Shown piece after piece: positions 48,300-62,492 of a DNA stretch of 64,000 nucleotides (position 1 is its first letter; the number at the start of each line of letters is the position of its first letter). The stretch is from Taxillus chinensis (taxonomy: Eukaryota > Streptophyta > Magnoliopsida > Santalales > Loranthaceae). Position numbers and translations under genes: made by a program. The stretch is from assembly GCA_023512835.1 (NCBI GenBank), contig CM042086.1:14210309-14274308 (forward strand), given 5' to 3'. The notes beneath the pieces were generated by a model. That model had not been told where the DNA came from. It made no database searches and worked only from the letters and a program-made list of their open reading frames with translations.

Positions 48300-49450
48300 T
48301 TTTTGTGAAATTTTCTTGAACAATTCAATGGCAAATTTGTTGTCACAAAAAATTAAGTGTCAACAAGTTGATCTTCACTTAATGTTTTTTTCCCAGAGAC
48401 TATGAAGTGACTGTTGAATCAAGCACGAATTCATAACATAATGTGCTTTTCTAACTTCTATATCCTTGTATAGTCATTGTCCGCAAATCCAAATAAACTT
48501 GAACTTTCTCCTTATATGTAAAATAAGCTAATATTTTCAGTTCTCTGTAAATAATGAAAAATCTTCTTTGCAACTAAAAAAAATGCATTTCTGTAGGGCA
48601 CATATACCTATTGTCTATTGACACTACCTACACCATGCATAATATTCAACACTTGTTACTCCCAATGGTGACAATTTTCAATTAATTTTTTCTAAAATCT
48701 CTTATATATACTTTTAAAAAGTTAAACTACCAACAACAAGTTGATTAACTTTAATGTCTACAAAATAGTTCAACAATCCAAAATCAATCGTTTTAAATTT
48801 ATGCATCATAAATTGCTTAAACATCTCCAGTGTGACTCCAACATCCCATTTGTAAATGAGATCATCTACATACAAGCACACCAACAATAGTTTTATATTA
48901 CAACTAACTCTTGTGAACAACGTATGCTCATAACAACACTTTGTAAACCCACCCATTTAAAAAACTAAGATTCAATCCTACTATACAAAACACAAAAAGC
49001 CTTCTTTAATTCATATACTTTATTCTTATAATTATGCTTCATATAATTAGGGGTTGGTCAATAAATACCTATTATTGCAAACTACCATGCAAACAAGCAA
49101 ATTTTACATCTAGTTGAAAAATAGGCTAAGAATTTTCAGCAACTAAAGCAATCATTGATCTGGTGGTATCTATTTTTTGTAATCCAATCCAAATTCTTGC
49201 TTGTAGTCTTTAGCCACCAATCATGCCTTATATTTATATTACCATCATTGTTTAACTTTTATTTTAAATACACACTTGACATCAAACAGTTTGTGTCCCT
49301 CTAAAAGAGTAGTCAATTCGAAGGTGTTGCTCTTGTTGTTTGCTTCAATTTCAGTATCCATTGCATCTCTCCATTTTTTGATGTGCTATTGCTTCAGCAT
49401 AGGTAGTTGGATGCTACTTATCAGTAAGGCAAGACTGAAATAAAGGAATG
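48300..49450 (-). mobile_element. Degenerate Ty1/copia pol relic (RT and RNase H)
   Basis: Read on the minus strand, broken frames follow the copia polyprotein order. YAEAIAHQKMERCNG lies near 49,400 and TFELTTLLEGHKLFDVKCVF near 49,290. An 80-codon reverse-transcriptase stretch at 48,714-48,956 contains the catalytic-loop motif LYVDDLI and a following FGLLNYFVDIKV. An RNase H piece, FCDNKFAIELFKK, lies near 48,340. Stops and shifts separate these pieces, and no intact LTR pair was recognised. It is opposite in orientation to the relic at 42.7 kb. Confidence 0.8.
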
Positions 49451-50600
49451 AATTATATTTTCTTTACATCTTCAATCTATCCTCACACACACACGCACAC
49501 ATGTATATATATATCAAAATAAGAAACCAAAATAGAAAACTAATCAAAGCGAAATATACATACAATAAATTCTATATTTAACAGGAACTTTTGGGCAATT
49601 ATGATGTGATGCTATAGCCTCAAAATGAGACTGTTGTTGCTCTTCAACCCTCGATAGAATTATGTTAGTGAGACTCCTCACCCATTTCTTTAAAAAATAA
49701 GTAAAATCCATGATAGAATTTTAGGAAGTATAATTTTTAGATAAATTTTAGGGAACACAATGTGAATGTTCTTAAGTAACTAAACAACATTACAAAGATT
49801 AATCTTTAATTCATGAAACTAGAATACATCATTAAATAGTCTATTTAGTGCCTACTATTTGAATAATTAAAGCATTGATTGTTAAAGTTTAATTTTGGTT
49901 GTACGTGGCCAATAAAATATTGCCCCATAGTGTTCTAGTATGATTAAAATTTAATTAATATTTTTAAAATAGATGGATCTCACACTTATTTTTTAAAAAT
50001 ATTTCTAAGGTTTTTTTCTAAATGTAAATTCAATTTTAGCGTGATACCAAAATTAATTAATTAATTTTTTACTTTTTCGTTACTTTATTACCTTGACCCT
50101 TCATATTTTAGCTATCATGTCAAATAAAAACGGTTTTAAAAATTCAGAATTAAACACAAACACCACAATCTTACAAAACATAATACAGAAACTGAACACG
50201 TACCAAACGACCCCATAAGGATGTTTGGGGTTTTCACAATGCAATTTGTTTAACAAAAGAGAATGAAGTGTGTTTGATATGTCTGTTTTTTTTTTTTTGA
50301 ATAAAATAATAATTTATTTAAATTTTTATTTGAATAAAGTAGATATTTTTTAAAACAAGTTGAATTTTTTTAAAATTCAAATTTAATTTTTTTATGTGAT
50401 TCATTTTTTTTAAAATTCATTTTCTTCTCTCTATTAAATTTTTTTATTAATTTCTATAAGACTCGTTTTATTTCTGTTAAAAAATATATTATCTTAATTT
50501 ATATTTTCAAATTCAGAATTAAAACTCTAATTTTAATAAAAAAAATTAAATCACGACACAAAAACATAAATAAAACAATCAACAAAAACGAGAAAAAAGT
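49451..50600. other. AT-rich intergenic DNA
   Basis: Contains a short (AC)n run at about 49,483-49,500 and (TA)n near 49,505, otherwise featureless. No exons were recognised. Confidence 0.4.
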
Positions 50601-51034
50601 AAAGGGATTCAAGGCCCAATTCTTCCTTAACAGTGTTAGCCCAACAATTATACGGCCCATGAACCCGGTGCAGATCGAATAACCTACCTCTCCAGTCTCC
50701 ACGCTTCGTCCATAAAGCTGATTCAAAGGAACAGCCATCCGCCAAGGGTTTCCAATCTGTTGTCTTCAAGCCACAGCGAGCAGGTACGCCTAAAACCTTC
50801 TTTCAAAATCAAAATCATAATTAATTTGTTTAGTCCGTGTTTGTTGTTTGGTTACTGAGAAAAAGAGAAGAAGAAGAAGAAGAAGAAGAAGAAGAAGAAG
50901 AAGAAGAAGAAGAAGAAGAAGAAGAAGAAGAAAAATCGGGTTTTGGTGTAGTTTATATGGGGTTCAATTAATTATCAGGGCAGAAGACTAGCAGTGTTTA
51001 ATCGAGTTGTTGGCTTTGGTTGTGGTGATTAGAA
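50601..51034 (+). promoter_or_regulatory. Leader of bL36m gene with probable 5'-UTR intron and (GAA)22
   Basis: A GC-balanced stretch at about 50,610-50,783 ends in CAG|GTACGCC, a fair splice donor. An acceptor (TATCAG) sits at about 50,979, so the leader is probably spliced. The putative intron carries an uninterrupted GAA trinucleotide run of about 22 units (50,867-50,932). Confidence 0.45.
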
Positions 51035-52986
51035 ATGAAGGTGCGTTCATCTGTGAAGAGGATGTGCGAGTTCTGCAGGACCTTTAGACGCCGTGGACGA
51101 GTGTATGTGCGGTGCACTGCCAATCCCAAGCACAAGCAACGACAATTTGTGTCAACGCTTTCGCATGAAGGCCCACTGTCTGCTTTGTATGGATCTCTAA
51201 TCCAATCTCGCTCTGCCTCCATTGTGATTCTTCAATGATCAATTTTTTGTGTAATTATTTTTGTTTGTATAATTAGAAATGAAGGATGATATGAGATTTT
51301 GTTTAGGGGTCGTGTCCACTTTGAAGTAATTTGTTGTGTGTATATATGTATATATATATTAGGGAAATCTTCAGAAAATTTGTTTGGTTATCTTATGGGG
51401 GGGAAGATAACATGGAAGGGAGACATTTTGATTGTTTCAGTTGTAGTTATTCAATCAAAATAACTAACAAATACGAATTATTTAATACCTTTCATTTCCC
51501 AATTTGAAGCGACACTAAAAAAAAACAAACTTTCATTTTACAGTTCGATGACAGTCTTTAGATAATAGTTTCTGTGGCTTCTTGTGAGTATAATGCTATG
51601 CAAACTTTCTTCATGAATGTTACGCAATCAAAAGTTAAAACCTAATGGCTCTCTGCAGCCCAATTAGCCAACAGTTACTTGGAAGCAACCGAATAAATAC
51701 ACTAGCCTGCTGTCTAACCTGGGGCATTTCCATCCTTTCGCACGTTTGTCCCTTCTGGTTAACGTTGAAAATTGAATTTTTTAAAATACAACAACAAATC
51801 TGTTGTTTTAATGAAAACATGGGAGCAAATCTGTCCGGTACAAATTCTCATATAAGAAGTACCCCCAAACACAGCTTTTCAGCACTTTGCTTGGCAACTC
51901 AAGCAACTCTCGACTGTTTATGTGATCCTTTCGCGTCCTGCTAGTGGACCTCTTAGATAGTGAGATGTATAATCGTATTGAGATACTACAAGGCTATTTA
52001 TATGGTATCTTGCTTGCATGTGATGTATTGAAATTTGATAGTCTTGATGTGGGACTTAGCCTTTTTTAGAGTTTTTCAATATTAAATATAGAACATATTC
52101 AATGTCATCTGAAAAATTGTTGGTTCTTGTGAATCTTTTATTGAAGCCAAGAATCCAAACATCTATGATTGTGTTTGACCCTGCGAATTTCTCATTGGTT
52201 GCACAACTAACTGACAGAGCCACTAGAATTGAGAAATGATAATGGCTTATTGTGAGTCCGTTGAGTTGTTCATATACTTAGAAGCACGTGAACACTGTAT
52301 AGGCAGAAAGGTAGGCCTTTTTCGTGTTGTTTCACTGTTTGCGTATTCAATTTTTGTCTTAGTTAATTGCATGCTAAGAGATCATGATCAACTTTGACAG
52401 ATGAGTGATCGCGTAAAGATAATTCACTACACAGCTGTCACATGCTGTTTCTCTTCCTTGAATTTTTTTAATCTTATAGAAACTGTATCATATTAGAAGA
52501 AGAAAACCTTAAAACTGAACATTTATCTCCTACCCTAAATGCTACATAATTGCAGGAAGGTGATTGGTTTAAGATTTGTTCCAATTTTCTCAAAATTCTA
52601 CAACAAATGACTACCCTCCATGATCAAGGATAAGCTATATGGGTTTGTTTAGTGGATGTGAAAGTGGAACATAAAATAATTTAGTTTGCATGGCTTGCTT
52701 GTTTGCCAATGTAGCTGTGGTTATTTTCTGCACCTTTGTTAGTATTGCCTCGAACTCTGTATCTCTCACACAATTATAATGTTTAATCTGACATCTGTTA
52801 ATGCTCTACTGCTATTCATGTATCCACATTTTTAGGTCGTCGGAGACAAGCGCCAAGCAAGAGAGTGCACTAAGCCACAACTTGCAGGGCGGTGTTTCAT
52901 CGCTTGTGGGAAAAAAGCCTGAACCATCTTTGCCATATGGGTGGGGGGGAAGCCTGGCTTCTATGATATTCAAGCGTCTCAACTAG
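51035..52986 (+). CDS. Mitochondrial-type 50S ribosomal protein bL36
   Basis: Nuclear gene for the small zinc-binding bacterial-type large-subunit protein bL36, probably of the mitochondrial ribosome. Exon 1 (51035-51186) encodes [20 protein letters not shown] and [16 protein letters not shown], with the zinc ligands Cys11, Cys14, Cys27 and His33. A phase-2 intron of 1649 bp (TT|GTATGG to TTTTAG|G) joins exon 2 (52836-52986), which adds a plant-specific tail ending [16 protein letters not shown]; total 100 residues. The tail resembles what I remember of the Arabidopsis mitochondrial homologue (about 103 residues), and the exact phase match supports it. If the intron is retained, exon 1 reads on to a stop at 51,238 (67 residues). 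A plastid bL36 would normally be encoded by the plastid genome and lack the tail. Confidence 0.85.
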
Positions 52987-54947
52987 CAGAAGAAAACCAA
53001 TACAGTGATATTACTATTCTGGAACACTGTCTGACTAGCGTGTTGCGTGTGCCATGTTATTGTGATGCCTGATACATTTTCTCCTTTTATTGATGGACGG
53101 TGACTGCAGGCTGTTGAATAATAAAAAGCACTGGTTTGGCCGTTAATGGCCGAGTGTTTAATTTATTTTACGTGATGCGACTTGGGTAAAAGGGAAATAC
53201 ATCCCATTGCTCGTCGTTCTTCGTTCCTTGAAATCAAAAGCTTGATGAGTATCGGAGGTGTTTCAGTACGACACATGCTCTATATTACTCAAACGTGCCA
53301 TAATTTTGCGATCATCTTTTATTAATTTTTTTTTATTATGATCGTCTAGAAAAGTATGATTTTGCTGTCTCTCGTACAAAATATTTTTATTATATTATTA
53401 TAGCTCTAATTTAAACTTGTTCTACCTAGGCGGCCAAATTATTCATGGTGACAGTAGACAGGCTTAAGGGATTTTTGGTCGGTTTGCTTTAACTTAGGAT
53501 ATTCACTTGAACCTCTTCAAATTGATGAATCATTATTATATACAATCAATCTTCGGGTGAACTTTGGTTTCTGTTAGCATACGTTTTGTGAGATTTGAAG
53601 GTTAAAAGCAAAAAATGTTGATTTGTTTTCTGTTTTTTTTGTCTATAACTGGAAATAAAAAATTATTAAATGAGAAATACGTTCAATATTGCTGTTTATA
53701 TTCCTTTATTTAAGTCATTGTTGGTGGGAAGCCTAAATTATGGAAAAAAACTTACTGTTAGAACCGTTTATATTCATATTTCCTGCTCGCTAAAATGTAG
53801 AAAATGAATAGAAAGAAAAAAGAGATGAAAATAGGTGAAAAGGAAAATAGGTAGAAAGAAAAAGAATGACTTTTGTTGTTCTTCATAGTGTTGTGAGAAG
53901 TTTCAAATCTGTCTGTTTTTTTTCTTTTAAAATTTTAAATTTATGGGGTTCAAATCAATTCTTTCTATCCAAAAAGAAATAATGGCATTTGAGCATCATT
54001 TTCAAATGAAACAAGCAAAGGAACATTTTCAAATGAAACAATCAAAAAAGAAACAAGCCTGAAATCATACTATTCATTTAATTTTTTTACCTATTTTTGC
54101 CTGATATGGAATTTGAGCATTATTTTCAATGAACTTGTTTCATTATCACTTTTTGTTTTCTATATTAACCAAAACAAAGGAAAATATAAATTTATAACTT
54201 TTATAGGGCATCATTACTTTTTCACGGGAAATCAATACATGTAAGTGAAACTATTTTCACTGTTATACCTCCTAATAACTTTTGCTTAGGGGCTTGAATG
54301 AGAATGTGCAAAATAGTATCATATTCAAATAGGCAACATAATGCTATATATATATATTATAATAGGTGGAATTGATAATGTTGGAATATTTTTTTTAAGA
54401 AGTGATGCAATAAAATCGTGAAGACTGTTTTGGATAAATATTAATGTCTAGAATTATTAAAAGTAAGTTCAAACTAGACCATTGATTTATATCTATTTAA
54501 AGGGTGGAATTGAATTGTTGTAGTAAAGACGTGAATGAATGAATTGCTAAGATTGGCTCCAAGTAATAAATAATTATAATTTTGTAGGCCCATGGAGCAT
54601 AAAATCTCCATCTTTAATTAACTAATTAAAAAAACACTATCTGCTTCTGCGCTGGGTTGGGAAGAAAAGTTCAGGCAAGGGAGCAGGACCCCAAAGGGAC
54701 GATCGATCGGCCCTTTGGATGTACCAAAGGGACAATCGAATCGAAAACCCTAGGTTTCAAATCTATTCAGGTCTCAGCTCTCTCTCTTAATTTCGTTTCT
54801 TTGTCCACTCTGATCCTTGTCCACCCAAAACCCTAGGTTTCTCGAACCCGATGTGTCCTGCTTGCGATATGCTTCTCAATTCATTGGTTTGAGGCGTAAT
54901 ATGATAGTCAGTAGCTCTGTTCCTGCTTGGATTCGTCACCTTCTTGA
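52987..54947. other. Intergenic region and leader of the DUF4050 gene
   Basis: AT-rich spacer. From about 54,640 the sequence becomes GC-balanced, with AAACCCTAG telo-box-like motifs at about 54,746 and 54,829 and CT-rich runs typical of a plant leader. No further exons. Confidence 0.4.
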
Positions 54948-56993
54948 ATGCATGGGGTAAGTGCTCGATTTCCGCTCCCTTTTTGTGAATTTGATTCCCT
55001 AGAGGACTCCATTGCCTTCCAGTCCCGTTGATTGCCGTGCGCCAAGCGTGCCTAGAAAATTGACTAATGAGTACTCTACACAATTTCACTTTGTTTTTTG
55101 TTCATCTAATGACTAAGAACCCTAGTTGGTTTGAGCATCACGGTGCAAACTTTGTATCCCTAGTAGTAGTAGCCCTTTCCCTGACTCCCACTTTAGTTTT
55201 CTCAACACTGTAAAAATCTTACTACACTATGCATTAAACCTTGCCCTCTCTGTACTGGTGACTTTTTTGTTGATGTTTTCTTCTGGGTCTTGGTTTGCAA
55301 GCAGTGTTTTTAATTTGATGATTATTTGTGAATCTTCATCTTGCCTTGTTGAAACATGCTATTGAAACTGATAGGTGACCTGTGGATTAGACAGGCGCTC
55401 TATCTCTTGTTTCTTGTTGAAAATGTTTTATCAACGCTTGAAATTATCATTAATGGTTTAGAAAATATATGTGAGTACCTGGAGGCTGGTGAAGATATGC
55501 TGCAATTTTGATGCTGATATTTATTATATATATATATGTTTGAACCTGTACATGGTTTGCAACAGAGCAGAGGTTGTTTTGGCTGTTGTACTAAGACTGC
55601 ACCTGTAATTGCCGTGGATGAGCCATCAAAAGGATTGAAGATTCAAGGTAGGACAGTGAAGAAACACAGCATTTTAGAAGATTTTTGGAGCACCAGCACT
55701 TGTGATATGGACAACAGTGCTATTCAGTCCCAGAGAAGCATGTCGTCTATCAGCACATCAAACCAGACAGTTAATCACACCAGTGGCATTGGTGGCATGG
55801 GCAATAATTATGAGGAATTTATCAACCATGGCAAGTATTAGAAGTTTCAATCCTATAATATTTGATAACATGCTAGTCAAAACAATATTCTTTTGTATAA
55901 ACATCCTGTAACATGGATCTGGATATGCATATCAATTTGGGGTCGTTGTGTTAAATCTTTGGACATAAATATTGATAGCCAAAGTATCCAACTTCGTTTC
56001 TATACTATACTATACTATATGTAAACATATTTGGGAAAATGATGTTTCTATATCATACCACTGTAAGTTCTGGGGTAATGGATGTTTTCCAGTACTAATA
56101 AGAAGTAGAGAGTGCTTTGCCCAAGTACAGTTTTCAATTTCTGAATCATCCCGTCTAAATAAAATCGCTGTGATGCTTTATGCTGTTTGGATGACATTTT
56201 GTTTTATTTCTTTGCCTCACCCTTGCCTGCTGTGGAATATATTGATATTTTTACATCTTCTATTCTTGTAAATATACTTGTTTGGGTAAAAAAAAATGAA
56301 TTAACAATTGCAGTTGATTTTTTCGCAGGCCTTCTGCTCTGGAATCAGACGAGGCTTCGGTGGGTTGGAAGTAAAAAATCTACCAACCAAACTCAACAGA
56401 TTCGAGAACCCAGAATAAGGTGCTGAGTTATATTCTTTTCATTTAGTAATGTCTTTTCTCTAGTACGAAGCGTTTTGACTGTGTGCAGTGCTTCTAAAAA
56501 TTTATTGCTTCAACTTTTATATACCTCTGATACACGAGCTGTCATAAATTTGTTCAATGATTGTTTGGAAATTAATTTTACTGGTGAGAGTGTTGTATGG
56601 TATGACTGAGGATTAAGCAGGCATGCATTGCATGGCACACTCCTGTTTTGTACTAGTGGTGTGTTGAGTTGTTAAACAGTAAGAGATTTTTAAAATTTTG
56701 CAGCGTCGTACGCCTAATTTTTGTTTCTGTACACTTCCGCTTCTAAGCACGCAATTTTCGTTCCACGTGTTGCAGTTGGAATGCAAGTTACGAGAGCTTA
56801 CTTGGGAGCAACAAACGTTTCCGCCAGCCCATCCCACTTCCTGTTAAGTCTTAAACTTGGTTTCTGATAAATTTGTCATTAATTTTTTTTTTAACGAGGA
56901 CCCACTGTTTCTGATGTTTATTGGGCCATTATTTGACAGGAAATGATTGACTTCCTAGTGGACACCTGGGAGCAGGAAGGATTGTATGATTGA
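54948..56993 (+). CDS. Gag1-like clamp (DUF4050) domain protein
   Basis: Plant protein carrying the short C-terminal domain formerly DUF4050, now called Gag1-like clamp; biochemical role unknown. Exons: 54948-54956 (MHG), 55566-55830, 56329-56419, 56776-56842, 56940-56993; 161 residues. Conserved pieces are SRGCFGCCTK, VDEPSKGLKIQGR, EDFWSTSTCDMDNS, SQRSMSSISTSNQT and EEFINHGLLLWNQTRLRWVG. The domain continues SWNASYESLLGSNK and QPIPLPEMIDFLVDTWEQEG and ends in LYD. The second intron must begin with GC (CATG|GCAAGT), a non-canonical GC-AG intron; the nearest GT would destroy the conserved reading frame. The start is uncertain: an alternative in-frame ATG at 55536, with no upstream splice, gives ten extra residues. 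The CC pair near the N-terminus could be a lipidation site (inference). Confidence 0.85.
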
Positions 56994-57361
56994 AGAGGCA
57001 AAGTTGAAGAATATATTTTCTAAGCTGTATTAGGATTTAGGCGCCCCGTGTCTTTGTCTTTGCCGCACTCTTTAAAGGCTTGTGGTGTATATATATATAT
57101 CACTCTCTTGAAGGGAAAAAGAACTGGCAAGCAGAAGAACAAAAATTCTATTGTAATTTTGCGCACATTGTCTAGTAAATGTCAATCCAATCCTTCGTTA
57201 TTCCTCAATTTACATCTGCATTATTTTTTAATTTGTTATTCCCAAGCCCAATAATAATAATAATAATAATAATGATAATAATAATAATGTTTGAGGTTTA
57301 GTTCCCATTGGCCTGAGCTTGATGGCAAGCCTATCACTCAAAAAAGAAAAAGACAAAGAGG
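56994..57361. other. 3' flank of DUF4050 gene
   Basis: Probable 3' UTR, then an (AAT)n microsatellite at about 57,249-57,288 directly ahead of the TIR element. Nothing coding. Confidence 0.4.
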
Positions 57362-58124
57362 TTAGAGCATCTCTAACATCTAGGTATATTTCATCAGCTA
57401 AAGCAATAAAAATTTGACTTAAAATAGCTTTATCCAATATCATCTCCATTAGTCCAATTGAAAATTTATTGCTTAATTTTATTTTACCAAAATTATCCCT
57501 ACCTCTATTTTTCCAAACCCTAATCTAGGGGTGGGGTGCACGTAGGTGGGTGGATGGGGGCGCGAGCGTGAGCGCGACGCAGGGGGTGGTGGGAGGCGCA
57601 ACGTAGGGGGGTGGGGCGCGACGCGGGGGAGAGAGGGTGGGGGGTGGGGGGAGGGAGCGCGACGCAGGGGGGATGGAGGGAGGCGCGACGCAGGGGGACG
57701 GGACGGCCTTGCCTAGATCTGGCGATGGGCTTGGACGGCGCAGCGACGAGCTTAGACAACGGCCTTGGCTTGGACGGCGATGATGGGCCTTGACTGGAGG
57801 ACGACGACTTTGGCTTGGGCGACGATAGCCTTGGCTGGAAGGAGGTGCGACGCGAGGGGGAAGGCAGCAGGTGGGGGAGGCACGACACGGGGGTGGGGCG
57901 TGACGCGAAGGGAGGGGTAGTACAACGGGTGGAGGGCATATTGGGGGTTTTGGAGGAAGGAGAGGTGTAGGGCTGATGTGACACAGCTATAAATTTAGGT
58001 ATATTTAGATAAAATTATAGTTGCAGGTAAATTTAGCTGGTACACTAACTGATCTGTTGGAGTAATTTTTTAGTCAAATATTACTTTAGCTGTTGAAATA
58101 GCTATGCTATTGGAGATATTCTTA
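57362..58124. mobile_element. Non-autonomous TIR element with GC-rich core, ~763 bp
   Basis: The left end TTAGAGCATCTCTAACAT is mirrored by a right end whose complement is TAAGAATATCTCCAATAG. It has the same terminal type as the element at 33,963-34,520. AT-rich subterminal arms flank a core (57,525-57,965) dominated by GGGGTGG, GGCGCGACGC and GGCGATGGGC variants. The core keeps a long minus-strand frame of Ser/Pro/Arg-rich sequence (154 codons), which is compositional. There is no transposase motif. The flanks suggest but do not prove a short target duplication. Confidence 0.6.
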
Positions 58125-61130
<3,006 letters not shown>

Positions 61131-61189
61131 AAATCCAAATTCAATATGGCATGACAAGTTAAATTCAATATGGGCAAGGTCCAATATGA

Positions 61190-61935
61190 GGATAATTGGA
61201 TACCAACCCAAGAATTAAGGGTGTTATCCGCTCTAGTGGGAGTGAGATCTACTTATTACCCTATCTAGCCCTAGTATAGGTGGGTAGTAAAATTTCAAAA
61301 TCGTATCCCACCTCATATCTAGGCGGGATGGGGTATTCTGTCCTATGGCGAGATTAACAGGAGAGGCTTCATCCACTCCAACCTTCGCTACCAACTTTTA
61401 TTGATCTTTCTTAAGATAAAATTGCACTTTAGAGGCTTCATGATGAAGCAGCCAATAAAGGTGATTCTAGCTTTATTGGGCGAAAAATCAACCTATTACT
61501 ACCTCCTGCCCCCACTTAGGCAGGAGATTCAATTTTAAAATTGTATTCTATCTTATGTATAAGCGGGATAGGATATTTCGTTCTCTAACGGATTATTGAA
61601 TAATGTTTCATTTGTCCGCATCCCTCTATTGTTCTTTATTAAATTTATCCATATGAATAAATTTGACTTAAATCAATTTTTTATATCATATTTAACTTGA
61701 AAAATTATTAAAAATGATTTAATTTCACTAGATTTCATTTTAAAATATAAAAAATCATAAACAATAATTATAAAATAATAAAATAATAATATTTGAAATA
61801 TTATAAAATTATAAATAAAATGATTAAAATTAAGCGGGACGGGATACTCCGCTACCTATTATCGCTTCTCGTATTTTTCGGGGCAAAGTGTCAAGTTTAA
61901 AAATCGCACTTCACTTTCGCCTAAGCAACGTAACC
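61190..61935. repeat. Diverged repeat units with GCGGGAYGGG motif
   Basis: Three loosely similar blocks contain 'accca/cctattactacc' words followed by GGCGGGATGGGGTATTCTGT (about 61,322), AGCGGGATAGGATATTTCGT (about 61,562) and AGCGGGACGGGATACTCCGC (about 61,834). Each is near a TTTAAAATTGTAT or AAATTTCAAAATCGTAT word in the preceding part. They are probably copies of one degenerate repeat; a related patch on the opposite strand is near 38.0 kb. Confidence 0.4.
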
Positions 61936-62416
61936 CGTCACGCATAGTGAAAACAAGGCGAGATAACGAGCGAGGTAGAAGATAAGGGTATCTATCTCTT
62001 ACAATGATATTATTTTTAAAAATATAATTATTTTTAAAAATAATAAATTTCATGAATTTAAAAGTATTTATGAGTAATAAAAAATTATCTAAATTCATAA
62101 TTAATAAAAATATTCGTATTTTTTTAAAATAAGTTTATCAAACCGGCCCTTTATTTTTTAATTTAAAAATCACATCAACCTGAATCGATCTACACACGCA
62201 CGATCCTTAAAAACAGGCCTTTTAAGGACAGCCCAACTTGAGTCGGCCGTATCTGATAGCTATGTGTCATTCAGTATCTCCCTCTATTAAAAACAAGGGC
62301 ATTTGTAGTCTGTAGATGCGTGAGGCGCAGCAATACGCAATCTCAGCGCCAAATTGTTGGCGGGTGTTTAGGTTTTGTTTTTTAAGAATATTTATATAAT
62401 TTGTTTACTCACGCAC

Positions 62417-62492
<76 letters not shown>

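Noticed and set aside
50499..50769. Minus-strand frames of 72-79 codons upstream of bL36m
   Set aside because: They overlap the probable spliced leader of bL36m, show no family resemblance and lack their own promoter or splice signals.
57520..57984. 154-codon Ser/Pro/Arg-rich frame on the minus strand
   Set aside because: It lies wholly in the GC-rich core of a TIR element; composition explains the lack of stops.
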